A stretch of 64,000 nt of DNA, taken from Mesorhizobium sp. GTDB taxonomy: Bacteria > Pseudomonadota > Alphaproteobacteria > Rhizobiales > Rhizobiaceae. The DNA is taken from positions 170,144-234,143 of the forward strand of contig SUGL01000004.1 in assembly GCA_004963905.1 (NCBI GenBank), given 5' to 3'. Made by a program: the position numbers and the translations under genes. A model generated the notes under the pieces. It made no database searches. It saw only the letters and a program-made list of their open reading frames with translations, and had not been told where the DNA came from. This document shows, piece after piece, positions 39,863 to 50,600 of this stretch (position 1 is the stretch's first letter; every line of letters begins with the position of its first letter).

Positions 39863-41238
39863 GCGGAACAACACGCCGACCGCAAATCCCAGGCAGACAT
39901 GACGGCAATGCGGGCGAGCAGATCGCCGGCCTTGCCGCACGCAAGGCCGCCGCGCGCCTGCTCGCCGCCGTCATCGATGCGCGCACGCCGCTCGACGGCC
40001 TGACCGACAACGAGCACGGACACCCGCAATACAAGGCGCTCGACCAACGCGACCGCGCGCTGGTGCGCGCCATCCTGGTCACGGCGCTGCGCCACCGCAT
40101 GACCATTGCCGGGCTGCTGGCCAAACGTCTGGAGAGGCCGCTGCCTGCCAACGCAACCGCGCTCTCGCACATCCTGCACGTTGCCGCGGCGCAGATCCTG
40201 TTCCTCGACATTCCCGACAGCGCCGCCGTCGACCTTGCCGTGACACATGCCAAGTCCGATCCGCGCACGCTGCGTTTCTCCGGCCTCGTCAACGGCGTGC
40301 TGCGCGCGCTCGCGCGCGCCAAGGAGGCCGAGCTTGGTCCCGCGCTTGCCGCGACGAGCGAGGCGCCGCAATGGTTCGCGGACCGGCTGACCTCCGCTTA
40401 TGGCGCCGACAAGGCGCGGGCCATCCTTGCCGCGCATCGCCATGAGGCGCCGGTCGACTTTACGGTCAAGTCAGACCCGGCGGCCTGGGCAGAGAAGCTG
40501 GGTGGCATCGTGCTGCCGACCGGCACGGTGCGGGTCGGTAAGCTGCAGGCCGGCGTGACCGAACAGCCCGGCTTCGCCGAAGGCGCCTGGTGGGTGCAGG
40601 ATGCGGCGGCAGCCCTGCCCGCGCGCCTGTTCGGCGACATCGAAGGGCAGCGCGTTGCCGATCTTTGCGCCGCGCCCGGCGGCAAGACGGCGCAGCTCAT
40701 CCTCGCCGGCGCGAGCGTCACCGCGGTCGACACCTCGAAGAACCGGCTGGCCAGGCTGGGTGAGAACCTAAAGCGCCTCGCCCTGTCGGCGGAGCTGCTG
40801 CAGACCGATCTGCTCGACTACCGGCCGGCGGAGCTCTTCGACGCCGTGCTGCTCGACGCCCCCTGCTCGTCGACAGGAACCGTGCGCCGTCACCCCGACG
40901 TGCCGTGGACGAAGACCATGGCCGATGTCGAGAAACTCGCCGTGCTCCAAAAGAAGCTCCTCGCTCACGCCGTCAGCTTCGTCAAACCCGGCGGACGGAT
41001 CGTCTTTTCCAACTGCTCGCTCGACCCGATCGAGGGTGAGGAGCTGTACCGCGCCTTCGTTGCCGAGACTTCCGGCGTGGCCGCCGATCCGATCCAACCG
41101 GGCGAATTCGCCGGCCTCGACCCGTTCCTGACGCCCGACGGCACGCTGCGCACGACGCCAGCCGACCTGGTGCTGGACTCGCCGGGGACTTCAGGCCTGG
41201 ACGGCTTCTATGCCGCCCGGATGCGCCGGGCGGTCTAG
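39859..41238 (+). CDS. rsmB: 16S rRNA (cytosine-5)-methyltransferase RsmB
   Basis: RsmB (Sun/Fmu) methylates C967 of 16S rRNA. The 459-aa protein has an N-terminal NusB-like RNA-binding domain (about 15-150) and a SAM-dependent domain with [15 protein letters not shown]. Two active-site cysteines are visible, in [17 protein letters not shown] (near 336) and [12 protein letters not shown] (near 385). The GTG at 39859 overlaps the htpX stop by four bases, which supports translational coupling; a longer reading inside htpX is unlikely. Its TAG stop lies in CTAG and shares all but one base with the opposing PhyH stop. Confidence 0.94.
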   Translation: MSGTTRRPQIPGRHDGNAGEQIAGLAARKAAARLLAAVIDARTPLDGLTDNEHGHPQYKALDQRDRALVRAILVTALRHRMTIAGLLAKRLERPLPANATALSHILHVAAAQILFLDIPDSAAVDLAVTHAKSDPRTLRFSGLVNGVLRALARAKEAELGPALAATSEAPQWFADRLTSAYGADKARAILAAHRHEAPVDFTVKSDPAAWAEKLGGIVLPTGTVRVGKLQAGVTEQPGFAEGAWWVQDAAAALPARLFGDIEGQRVADLCAAPGGKTAQLILAGASVTAVDTSKNRLARLGENLKRLALSAELLQTDLLDYRPAELFDAVLLDAPCSSTGTVRRHPDVPWTKTMADVEKLAVLQKKLLAHAVSFVKPGGRIVFSNCSLDPIEGEELYRAFVAETSGVAADPIQPGEFAGLDPFLTPDGTLRTTPADLVLDSPGTSGLDGFYAARMRRAV

Positions 41239-42167
41239 AGCATATCGTCAAGGCTCCAGTGATTGCCCCATCGGGCATCGATTTCGTCGTCGACATTCTG
41301 ATAACGAATGTCGGTCGACAGCCGGATCAGACCATTGATGCTCTGGTTGGTCGTGGAGGCGTGGATCATGTAGGGCGAGTGAAGGACGACATCGCCTGCT
41401 TCGAAATCCGCCACCAGCCAGCGGCTGTCGAACCGTTCCGCCATTTGAGGCAGGTCCTTCGACACCCAGCCGCCCTCGGCCATGTTGCGGTTATAGGCGC
41501 TGATCCGCTCCTGCGGGCTGAGCCCGGCATTGTCCTTGCTGGACTGCGCTTCCATGGCGACGCCGACGGCGTGCGATCCTTCCAGATAGATGAGGCCACC
41601 CATGTCGATGGACGTGTCGCCGATCGGTATCCAAGCCGTCACCACACGGTCGGTGCCGCCGCGCAGGTAGACGAGGTCGTAATGCGCGGGCGTCGCGGCG
41701 GCGGTTCCCGGCAAGGTGAAGCGCATGATCTTCCGCTTGTGCAGATAGGACAGGCCGCCGACGAATCCGTCCATGAGACGGGACAGGCGCGGTTGCGCGC
41801 AGAACCCTTCATAGGCGGTCGAGCGGACCAGCGACATCAGCCGGCGATCGGCAATCTGGCGATCGAATGCGCCACCGGAAGCGACACCAAGCGAAGGGTC
41901 GGTCCCCGGCTTCAGAAGCCCGCTCTCCGCCAGGTGAGAAAGCACCCAGCCGCGGAAGTCGATAACCTCCGCGCGCGGCAGGAGGCCCTTCAGCCAGACA
42001 TAGCCTTGCAGTCCGAAAAGATGGCGTATGGCCTCGACGCCGGCCGAAGGGTCGGTCGGCGTCAGATATCCCAATCGGTTCGGCGCGGTCGACAGGATCC
42101 TGCCATTGGCCGCCAGAGCGACCGGAGGAGCATGCGGCGGCACCGGTTCCCACGCCGATATTGACAT
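41235..42167 (-). CDS. Phytanoyl-CoA dioxygenase (PhyH) family protein
   Basis: This 310-aa Fe(II)/2-oxoglutarate oxygenase has the metal-binding HxD motif in PAHYDLVYLR and the distal His in YMIHAS. The 2-oxoglutarate-binding Arg lies in LIRLSTDIRYQ, spaced as expected for the jelly-roll fold. The substrate is unknown; relatives hydroxylate lipids, small secondary metabolites or ectoine. The ATG at 42167 is chosen, but a GTG at 42176 is possible. It is convergent with rsmB, overlapping by four bases, and interrupts the usual rsmB-heparinase-purH order in the opposite orientation. Confidence 0.87.
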   Translation of the reverse strand: MSISAWEPVPPHAPPVALAANGRILSTAPNRLGYLTPTDPSAGVEAIRHLFGLQGYVWLKGLLPRAEVIDFRGWVLSHLAESGLLKPGTDPSLGVASGGAFDRQIADRRLMSLVRSTAYEGFCAQPRLSRLMDGFVGGLSYLHKRKIMRFTLPGTAAATPAHYDLVYLRGGTDRVVTAWIPIGDTSIDMGGLIYLEGSHAVGVAMEAQSSKDNAGLSPQERISAYNRNMAEGGWVSKDLPQMAERFDSRWLVADFEAGDVVLHSPYMIHASTTNQSINGLIRLSTDIRYQNVDDEIDARWGNHWSLDDML

Positions 42168-42400
42168 TTCAATCACTCGGAATTCTTCGATTCAGGGAAG
42201 AATGCCTTATCTTTCTGGCCTTTCCCATGGACATTATGCCCTTGCACCTGTCGCCGCCGTTGTGGCGTGGCTGGCTGGAAACCAGGGACGACTCCGCGTG
42301 GCACCGCGTGAAGCGCTTCACTTCGGTGAAATCGGCCTTCGCATAAGTTCTTGAATCATATAGCTTGTGCTTAGGGGCTTGAGGACAATCAGGAGGGGTT

Positions 42401-44125
42401 TTGGCACTTGCTGCCGGCAGCACGACGCGTCTGTGGACGCTTGTCGCGAGGGAGTTCTGGCGCAAGACGCGCCGGCGCCTGCGCGCCGGTCCCATCTATC
42501 GCTGGCGCTATTCCGGCCGCACGCCCGAGCGCGTCCTCATCGCGCCGCCGGATCTGAGGCTCGCCGATCCGCAGATCGCGCTCGAAATCTACTATGGCCG
42601 CTATCCGCTGTCCGGCCACATGGTCGAGAGCGGCGGCAAATCGCCCTTCCAGATCAACGTGCCCAACCGCGGCTGGCAAAAGTCGCTGCACGGCTTCCGC
42701 TGGCTGCGCCACATGCGCGCCGCCGGCACCGAGCTCGCCGCCGCCAACGCCCGCGCCCTGGTTTCGGACTGGATCGCCCTGCACGGCAATCAGATATCCG
42801 GCGTCGCCTGGGAGCCGGGCACGACGGCCAAGCGGGTGATCGCCTGGCTGCAACATTCCTCGGTCGTGCTGCAGGGGGCCGAATTCCCTTTTTATCGCGC
42901 CTTCCTCAAGTCGCTCGCCATGCAGATCCGCTATCTGCGATCGATGGCGCGCGAGATGCCGGACGGCAAGGACAGGCTGCGCGCCCGCATCGCGCTTGCC
43001 TTCGCCGCCCTGTCGCTGCCCGCGCCGGCATCGGCGCTGCGCAGCGCCACGCGCAATCTCGCCGAGGAGCTCGACCGTCAGATCCTGCCTGACGGCGGCC
43101 ATGTCTCGCGCAATCCGATGACGGTGCTGGAATTGCTCGCCGACCTTTTGCCGCTGCGCCAGACCTATGCCAACCAGGCCGAGGCGCCGCCAACCGCCTT
43201 GATCAACGCCATCGACCGCATGCTGCCGGCGCTGCGCTTCTTCCGCCACCAGGACGGCAGCCTCGCCCGCTTCAACGGCATGGGCGCCACGATCCACGAC
43301 CGCATCGCCACCATCCTGCGCCACGACGATACGGTCGGCGCGCCGCTGCTGCACGCGCCGCATTCCGGCTACGAGCGCCTGTCGATGGGCGGCGTGACGG
43401 TGATCGCCGATACCGGCCTGCCGCCGCCGATCGACGTCTCCAACGCCGCCCATGCCGGCTGCCTCGCCTTCGAGCTTTCTTCCGGACGCCAGCACTTCAT
43501 CGTCAACGCCGGCATCGACACTTACGGCGCCGCCGAATTCCGGCCGCTCGCCCGCGCCACCGCCGCGCATTCGACCGCCACCGTCAACGATACGTCCTCG
43601 GCGCGCTTCAGCCATTCGCTGCGGGTCAGCGACCTGCTCGGCTCGCCGCTGATCGGCGGCCCGCAGCACGTGCCCTGCAAGCGCATCGACCAGAAGGGCG
43701 TGCACGGCTTCGTTGCCCGCCACGACGGCTATGCCGCGCGCTTCGGCTTTCTGCACGAGCGAGAGCTGAAGCTGGCGGAGAACGGCAATGTGCTCACCGG
43801 CCGCGACCGCTTCCTGCGCCCAGGCGGCGCGGCGATCCGCAACAATGGCCGCGACTTCGTGACCGTGCGCTTCCACATCCATCCCGACATCAACCTGCTG
43901 CAGGACGAGCAGGACCGCCTGACCTTGGCGGCCTCCCAGGGCGACACCTGGGTCTTCACCTGCGCGGAAGTGGTGCCCGAGATCGAGGAATCGATCTATT
44001 TCGCCGGGCTTGGCGGACCGCGCCGCACCCGCCAGATCGTGCTTGCCTTCAAGGCCTCGGAGATCGCGGAAGTGCGCTGGCAGCTGACGCGCACCGTTGT
44101 CGCCGGCTATCCCGAGAACAACTGA
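42401..44125 (+). CDS. Heparinase II/III family protein
   Basis: This 574-aa protein has an N-terminal alpha/alpha-toroid (about 60-330; [41 protein letters not shown]). A C-terminal beta-sandwich heparinase II/III-like domain follows ([30 protein letters not shown]). Relatives are polysaccharide lyases, but no exported signal is seen and this rhizobial branch, found beside purH and rsmB, has no proven substrate. The start is a TTG at 42401, chosen because a clear AGGAGGGG site lies just upstream and no ATG fits. It is followed by purH after 97 bp. Confidence 0.85.
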   Translation: MALAAGSTTRLWTLVAREFWRKTRRRLRAGPIYRWRYSGRTPERVLIAPPDLRLADPQIALEIYYGRYPLSGHMVESGGKSPFQINVPNRGWQKSLHGFRWLRHMRAAGTELAAANARALVSDWIALHGNQISGVAWEPGTTAKRVIAWLQHSSVVLQGAEFPFYRAFLKSLAMQIRYLRSMAREMPDGKDRLRARIALAFAALSLPAPASALRSATRNLAEELDRQILPDGGHVSRNPMTVLELLADLLPLRQTYANQAEAPPTALINAIDRMLPALRFFRHQDGSLARFNGMGATIHDRIATILRHDDTVGAPLLHAPHSGYERLSMGGVTVIADTGLPPPIDVSNAAHAGCLAFELSSGRQHFIVNAGIDTYGAAEFRPLARATAAHSTATVNDTSSARFSHSLRVSDLLGSPLIGGPQHVPCKRIDQKGVHGFVARHDGYAARFGFLHERELKLAENGNVLTGRDRFLRPGGAAIRNNGRDFVTVRFHIHPDINLLQDEQDRLTLAASQGDTWVFTCAEVVPEIEESIYFAGLGGPRRTRQIVLAFKASEIAEVRWQLTRTVVAGYPENN

Positions 44126-44222
44126 GCGTCTCCGAACAAATCCGGCTGCGCGCTTGATTTCCGGGCCTCATATGCTAGGGCCCGCGAACGCTCTCCAACC
44201 AGCCTCGAAAGGCCGCAAGCCC

Positions 44223-45839
44223 ATGGCCGTCCCCGCCAAGAACATTCCGGCACCCGACCTCGTCCCGGTTCGCCGCGCGCTGCTTTCCGTCTTCGACAAG
44301 ACGGGCCTGATCGATTTCGCCAAGGCGCTGGCCGCCGCCGGCGTCGAACTGGTCTCCACCGGCGGCACGGCGAAGGAGATCGCCGGGGCGGGTCTTGCCG
44401 TTCGCGACGTTTCCGAGCTGACCGGCTTTCCCGAAATCATGGACGGACGCGTCAAGACCCTGCATCCGTCGGTGCATGGCGCGCTGCTCGGTGTCCGCGA
44501 CGATCCCGAGCACGCGAAGGCAATGCACGATCACCACATTCAGCCGATCGACCTCGTCGTCTCCAACCTCTACCCGTTCGAGGAAGTCCGCCGTTCCGGC
44601 GCCGGCTACGCCTCGATCGTCGAGAACATCGACATCGGCGGCCCGGCGATGATCCGCGCCTCGGCCAAGAACCATGCCTATGTCGCCATCGTCACCGACC
44701 CGGAGGACTACGCGGCGGTGCTCAACGCGCTGGAGATGAATCTCGGCTCGCTGTCGCTCGATTTCCGCAAGAAGCTGGCGGCCAAGGCCTTTGCCCGCAC
44801 CGCGACCTACGACGCGGCGATCTCCGGCTGGTTCGCCGAAGCGCTCGAGATCGAGCATCCGACCTGGCGCGCCTTCGGCGGCCGTCTCGACCAGGTGATG
44901 CGCTATGGCGAGAACCCGCATCAGAGCGCCGGCTTCTACCTCTCGGGCGACAGGCGGCCGGGCGTGGCGACGGCCAGGCAGCTGCAGGGCAAGCAGCTCT
45001 CCTACAACAACATCAACGACACCGACGCCGCCTTCGAGCTGGTCGGCGAATTCGATCCGGTCCGCTCGGCGGCGATCGCCATCATCAAGCATGCCAATCC
45101 CTGCGGCGTCGCCGAAGGTGAAACCCTGAAGGCTGCCTACGCCAAGGCACTGGCCTGCGACCCGGTCTCGGCCTTCGGCGGCATCGTCGCCATGAACCGC
45201 ATCCTCGACGCCGAGGCGGCCGAGGAGATCGTGAAAACCTTCACCGAGGTGATCATCGCGCCCGATGCGACCGACGAGGCGGCCGCGATCGTCGCCGCGA
45301 AGAAGAATTTGCGCCTTCTGGTCACCGGCGGGCTCCCCGATCCGCGTGCTGTCGGCACCACGGTGAAATCCGTCGCCGGCGGTCTCCTGGTGCAGAGCCG
45401 CGACAATGCGGTGGTCGACGACCTCGAGCTGAAGGTGGTGACCAAGCGCGCGCCGACGCCGGCCGAGATGGCCGACCTCAAATTCGCCTTCCGCGTCGCC
45501 AAGCACGTCAAGTCGAACGCCATCGTCTACGCCAGGGACGGCGCGACGGTCGGCATTGGCGCCGGCCAGATGAGCCGCGTCGATTCCTCGCGCATCGCTG
45601 CCCGCAAGGCGCTCGACGCGGCGCAGGCGGCTGGCATGGCCGAGCCGCTGACCAAGGACTCGGTGGTGGCTTCCGATGCCTTCTTCCCCTTCGCCGACGG
45701 CCTGCTGTCGGCGATCGAGGCCGGCGCCACGGCCGTGATCCAGCCCGGCGGCTCGATGCGCGACGACGACGTCATCGCCGCCGCCGACGAGCACGGCATC
45801 GCCATGGTGTTCACCGGGATCAGGCATTTCAGGCATTAG
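44223..45839 (+). CDS. purH: Bifunctional AICAR transformylase / IMP cyclohydrolase
   Basis: PurH performs the last two steps of IMP synthesis. The 538-aa protein is the standard length. The N-terminal cyclohydrolase domain (about 1-200) contains [34 protein letters not shown] and [16 protein letters not shown]. The C-terminal transformylase domain contains [13 protein letters not shown], the catalytic Lys-His in [11 protein letters not shown], and [10 protein letters not shown]. The ATG at 44223 (MAVPAKNIP) is chosen as the family start. A convergent palindromic repeat follows and probably ends transcription. Confidence 0.97.
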   Translation: MAVPAKNIPAPDLVPVRRALLSVFDKTGLIDFAKALAAAGVELVSTGGTAKEIAGAGLAVRDVSELTGFPEIMDGRVKTLHPSVHGALLGVRDDPEHAKAMHDHHIQPIDLVVSNLYPFEEVRRSGAGYASIVENIDIGGPAMIRASAKNHAYVAIVTDPEDYAAVLNALEMNLGSLSLDFRKKLAAKAFARTATYDAAISGWFAEALEIEHPTWRAFGGRLDQVMRYGENPHQSAGFYLSGDRRPGVATARQLQGKQLSYNNINDTDAAFELVGEFDPVRSAAIAIIKHANPCGVAEGETLKAAYAKALACDPVSAFGGIVAMNRILDAEAAEEIVKTFTEVIIAPDATDEAAAIVAAKKNLRLLVTGGLPDPRAVGTTVKSVAGGLLVQSRDNAVVDDLELKVVTKRAPTPAEMADLKFAFRVAKHVKSNAIVYARDGATVGIGAGQMSRVDSSRIAARKALDAAQAAGMAEPLTKDSVVASDAFFPFADGLLSAIEAGATAVIQPGGSMRDDDVIAAADEHGIAMVFTGIRHFRH

Positions 45840-45841
45840 CG

Positions 45842-46020
45842 CTTCCCTTCCCCCCTTGTGGGAGAAGGTGGCCGCGAAGCGGCCGGATGAGGGGTGCTGG
45901 ACGGAGTGAGGCGGCGGCGATCCGGGTCGCCGTGAGTCGTTTGGACAAGCGTGTTTGCCAAGTTGGAGCACCCCTCATCCGTCGCCTTCGGCGATACCTT
46001 GTCCCACAAGGGGAGAAGGA
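45842..46020. repeat. Long palindromic element, family D (copy 1)
   Basis: The left part reads CCCCCTTGTGGGAGAAGGTG followed by GCCGCGAAGCGGCCGGATGA and GGGGTGC. The right part mirrors it with GCACCCCTCATCC and TTGTCCCACAAGGGGAGAAG. It lies between convergent purH and the UMF1-type gene and can act as a bidirectional terminator. A closely similar element is at 58949-59121. Confidence 0.8.
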
Positions 46021-46029
46021 GAAGAAGCG

Positions 46030-47406
46030 CTACTCCACAGGCTTGTCCGCCGGGTAAGGCGTCCTGACCAGGATCGCCATGCCGAGGCCGAGGAACAGCG
46101 CGATCACCGCCATGCCGAGCCGCGCCGAGCCGCTGGCGAGCGTGATCGTCGAGACCAGGAACGGCGCCAGGAAGCTGGTTGCCCGTCCGGCAAGCGCGTA
46201 GATGCCGAAATAGCGGCCGGACTCGGCCGCCGTGACGCTGCGCGCCATGTAGGAGCGCGACGAGGCCTGAACCGGCCCGAAGGCGAGGCCGATCAGCAGC
46301 CCATACAGGATGTAGGCCTTTTCGGCCGCGGTGCCGAACAGGCCGCCGGAATCGGTGGTGGGCAATTGTATCAGGCCGAGCAGCGTGAAACCCGGTCCGG
46401 TCGAGACGACGCCGACCGTCGCGAGCAGCAGCAGGACCAGCGCGATGATCACCACCGCCTTCGAGCCGAGCGCGGTGTCGAGGCGGGCGGCGATCCAGCA
46501 GCCGAAGATGGCGACGATGTTGAGGATGATGCCGAACATGCCGATCTCGGTGATCGACCAGTTGAACATGCCGGCCGCGAAGGTGCCGCCGAGCGCCAAG
46601 AGCGCATTGACGCCGTCCTGATAGATCATGCGCGCTACGAGGAAGCGGAAGATGCCGGCGCGCTTGCGCACCTCGAAAAGCGTGGACTTCAATTCCGACA
46701 GGCCCTCGCGCACCGCGGGGCCGATCGAAAGTCCTTTGGTGGCGTCGGGCGTGAAGAAGAACATCGGCAGGATGAACAGGAAGTACCAGCCGGCCGACAT
46801 CGGTCCGGTGAAGCGCGCGTCTTCTCCCAGCTTCGGATCGAGTCCGAACAGCGGATCGAGGCCGATGATCGTCTTGCCGGTTTCCAGATTGCCGGCCAGG
46901 AACAGCACGACGAAGATCAGCGCCACCATGCCGCCGAGATAGCCGAGCCCCCAGGCGATGTTGGAGATCTTGCCGATCTCCGCCTTCGGCACCAGGCGAG
47001 GCATCATCGAATCGTTGAAGACGGTCGAGAATTCCGCCGCCACCGAGGCGAGCGAGAACAGGAGCACGATCAGGAACAGGCTGGAGCCGGGCGCCGCGAA
47101 CCACAAAAGCGTGAGGCTGGTGATCTTGATCGCCGCGAAGAAGGCGATCCACGGCTTGCGCGGCCCGGTCTGGTCGGCGATCGAGCCGAGCACCGGCGAA
47201 AGCACCGCAATGACAAGACCCGCGGCGGCGATGCCGTAGCCCCAGGCTGCCTGCCCGGTGGTCGGGTCGCTCGCCATGCGCGAGACGAAATAAGGCCCGA
47301 AGATGAAGGTGGTGACGACGGTGAAGAACGGCTGCGCCGCCCAGTCGAAGAACATCCAGCCCGAGATGCCGCGCCCCGTCGCCCGCTGCACTGCTACTTC
47401 GGCCAT
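46030..47406 (-). CDS. UMF1-type MFS transporter (Atg22-like)
   Basis: This 458-aa protein has about twelve membrane helices and the pattern of the UMF1/Atg22 branch of the major facilitator superfamily: ISGWMFFDWAAQPFFTVVTTFIFGPYF, read in parts, then SPVLGSIADQTGPRKPWI and NDSMMPRLVPKAEIGKISNIAWGLGYLGG. The yeast homologue exports vacuolar amino acids; bacterial substrates are unknown. The ATG at 47406 follows GGAGGGGAC; a longer reading to 47451 lacks such a site. It is followed by the family D palindrome. Confidence 0.9.
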   Translation of the reverse strand: MAEVAVQRATGRGISGWMFFDWAAQPFFTVVTTFIFGPYFVSRMASDPTTGQAAWGYGIAAAGLVIAVLSPVLGSIADQTGPRKPWIAFFAAIKITSLTLLWFAAPGSSLFLIVLLFSLASVAAEFSTVFNDSMMPRLVPKAEIGKISNIAWGLGYLGGMVALIFVVLFLAGNLETGKTIIGLDPLFGLDPKLGEDARFTGPMSAGWYFLFILPMFFFTPDATKGLSIGPAVREGLSELKSTLFEVRKRAGIFRFLVARMIYQDGVNALLALGGTFAAGMFNWSITEIGMFGIILNIVAIFGCWIAARLDTALGSKAVVIIALVLLLLATVGVVSTGPGFTLLGLIQLPTTDSGGLFGTAAEKAYILYGLLIGLAFGPVQASSRSYMARSVTAAESGRYFGIYALAGRATSFLAPFLVSTITLASGSARLGMAVIALFLGLGMAILVRTPYPADKPVE

Positions 47407-47667
47407 GTCCCCTCCGGCATCATCCGCTCCGCCCGCGCGCCATGTCTGCATGTTTTCAGGCAGCGATGCAAATGAACAAGCATGGCGCCACGTTCATAGG
47501 GCTGCCTCACTTCCACTTCTGAGTGGACGCGAACGAGGGCACCAACCCCTACCTCCCCCTTGTGGGGAGGTCGGACCGAAGGTCCGGGTGGGGGTCGGTG
47601 CAGCCCAACCCGCCGCTTCGCGGCGACCCTCCCCACAAGGGACCCACAAGGGGGAGGGTAAGAATGC
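47407..47667. repeat. Intergenic region with family D-type palindrome (copy 2)
   Basis: From about 47550 to 47661 lies TACCTCCCCCTTGTGGGGAG ... CCTCCCCACAAGGG, ACCCACAAGGGGGAGGGTA, an inverted repeat of the same general type (CCCTTGTGGG core). The ACAAGGG core is duplicated in the right arm. The inner stem is CGGACCGAAGGTCCG. The remaining bases hold no visible gene. Confidence 0.7.
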
Positions 47668-50600
47668 TCACATCCCAGTCAGGTCGCTCATCAGGCCCGA
47701 GGCCACCGACAGCCGCGACACGGTGATGTCGCCGCCTTCGGTCAGCGCCTGCAGCCGCTCGCGGATGCGCGCCACGCGCTCGCCGCCGGCTTCCAGCCAG
47801 GCCGCCACCGGATCCGGTGCCTTGCCGTGGCTGGTGAGCGCTGCCACCGCGATGCCGCGCCTGGCCATGCCGATCGTGTCGGTCGCGCGCGACAGCGCCA
47901 GCTGATCGTAGTAGTCCGGCGGCATGATCGAGCGCGCGGCCTCCTCGACGCGCGGGATGCGGAAGGCGTCGCTTACGGCGAAGAAGGCCTTGGCCGCGCT
48001 GACGATGTCGGCGTTGCCCGTGCGCGCGGTGAGCGCGATGTCCGGGATCAGCTCGCCCACCTCGGCGAGCGCCAGCTTCTCGGCCAGTTTCTCCGGAGCG
48101 CCGCCCTTGAACAGGCCGTGACGCCGCTCCTCGATCCGCTCGCGCGAGAAGGCGGGCAACAGCGAGGTAAGCTTCGGCTCCAGCGCCTTGCGTGCCTCCT
48201 GCAGTTCGGCGATGCGCTGGCTGAGCGGCGCGGAACCCGCATCGTGCTTCAGGTACCAGCCGCTGGTTACGAAAATGAGCCGGCTGACCGACTGGTAGAG
48301 ATCGAGCTGGGTCTGGCCGTCGATCTGGTTGTCGAGCCCGTCGATCTCCTTGTAGAGCGAAGGCAGCGAGAAACCGTCGCGCACCACGGCGAAGGTGCGC
48401 ACGACAGCGGCCGCGGTGCGGCCCGTCGCCTCCTGCAGCCGGTTGACGAAGGATGGTCCGCCTCGGTTGACGAGGTCGTTGGCGACGACGCGCGCGATGA
48501 TCTCGCGCCGCAGCCGGTGGTCACGGATCTCGCCGGCGAATTTCTTTGCCATGCGCTCCGGGAAATAGCCCATCAGGTCGCGGTCGAAATGCGGATCGTC
48601 CGGCACGTCGCTGGCGACGATGTCGGAGAAGAGAACGATCTTGGCATAGGCGAGCAGCACGCCGAGCTCGGCCCTGGTCAGCGGCTCGCCACGTGCCTCG
48701 CGCTCTGCAAGGGCGGCCGGCGAGGGCAGCGTCTCGACGGCGCGGTCGAGCAGGCCGCGTGCTTCCAGTGCCGTCATGAAGCGCGCCTGATGCGCGATGT
48801 CGGCCAGCCCGCGCTTGCGCGCCAGCGAGAGCGCCAGCGTCTGCTGGTAGTTGTTGGAGAGCACCAGCGCACTCACCTCGTCGGTCATCTCGGCGAGCAG
48901 CTTGTTGCGCGCCGGACGGCTCAGCGAACCCTTGCGCATGGCCGACGCCAGCGCGATCTTGATATTGACCTCGACGTCGGAGCAGTTGACGCCGCCCGAA
49001 TTGTCGATGGCGTCGGAATTGCAGCGGCCGCCGCTCATGCCGAATTCGATGCGCGCCCGCTGCGTGACGCCGAGATTGGCGCCCTCGCCGATGACCTTGG
49101 CGCGCACGTCGAGCGCGGTGACGCGGATGGCGTCGTTGGCGCGGTCGCCGACATCGGCATTGGTCTCACCGGAAGCCCTCACATAGGTGCCGATGCCGCC
49201 GAACCACAGAAGGTCGACCGGCGCTTTGAGGATGGCGTTCATGATCTCGACCGGCGTGGCCGTGGTCTTCCCCAGCCCGATCGCCGCGGCGGCCGCCTGC
49301 GGCAGGGTGATCGACTTCTGGCTGCGCGAGACGATGACGCCGCCTTCCGACAGCTTCGACTTGTCGTAGTCCTGCCAGGACGAACGCGGCAGCGCGAACA
49401 TGCGCTGCCGCTCGGCCATCGAGGCCGCCATGTCGGGATCGGGATCGATGAAGATGTCGCGATGGTCGAAGGCGGCGATCAGCCTGGTGGCCGGCGACAG
49501 GAGCATGCCGTTGCCGAACACGTCGCCCGACATGTCGCCGACGCCGACGACGGTGAAGGGCTCGGCCTGGATGTCGCGGTTCATCTCGCGGAAATGCCGC
49601 TTCACCGCCTCCCAGGCGCCCTTGGCGGTGATGCCCATCTTCTTGTGGTCGTAGCCGGCCGAGCCGCCGCTGGCGAAGGCGTCGTCGAGCCAGAAGTCGT
49701 GCTTTTCGGAAATGGCGTTGGCGGTGTCGGAGAAGGTCGCCGTGCCCTTGTCGGCGGCGACGACGAAATAGGGATCGTCAGGATCGCGCCGCACGACGCC
49801 GGCCGGCGGGATGACGCCGCCTATGCCGATATTGTCGGTGATCGAAAGCAGACTGGAGACGAAATTCTTGTAGGCCGAGGTGCCGGCCTCGAAGATCGCG
49901 TCGCGCCCGGCGCTCATCGGCAGCCGCTTCGGATAGAAGCCGCCCTTGGCGCCGACCGGCACGATCACAGCGTTCTTGACCTGCTGCGCCTTGACCAGCC
50001 CCAGCACCTCGGTGCGGTAGTCCTGGGCGCGGTCGGACCAGCGCAAACCGCCGCGCGCCACCGGGCCGAAGCGCAGATGCACGCCCTCGACCTCCGAGCC
50101 GTAGACGAAGATCTCGCGCCATGGCCGCGGCGCCGGCAGACCGTCGACCGCCTGCGAGTCGAGCTTGATCGCCAGCGACTGCCCCCTCTCCTTCGTATCG
50201 GCTACGAAATGATTGGTGCGCAGCGAGGCCTCGATGAGGTTGAGGTAGCGTCGGATGATGGTGTCGTCATCGATGTTGGGCACCTCTTCCAACGCGTCCT
50301 TGATCTTGGCTTTGAGGTGCTTGGCGGCGACCACGCCCTCGGTTTCGGCCGTCGGCCCGAGGCGGGCAACGAACAATTGATGCAGGCCGCGTGCGATGTC
50401 GGGATAGCGGTTGAGCGCGGCGGCGATGAAATCCTGGCTCTGCGGAATGCCGGCCTGCTGCAAGTAGCGGCCATAGGCGCGCAGGATGGTTATCTCGCCC
50501 GACCACAGGCCCGCGGTCTGGGCCAGGCCGTTATAGCCGTCATTGTCGACATCGCCACGCCACACCGACAGGAAGGCGTCCTCGAACAGCGCGCCGCCGT

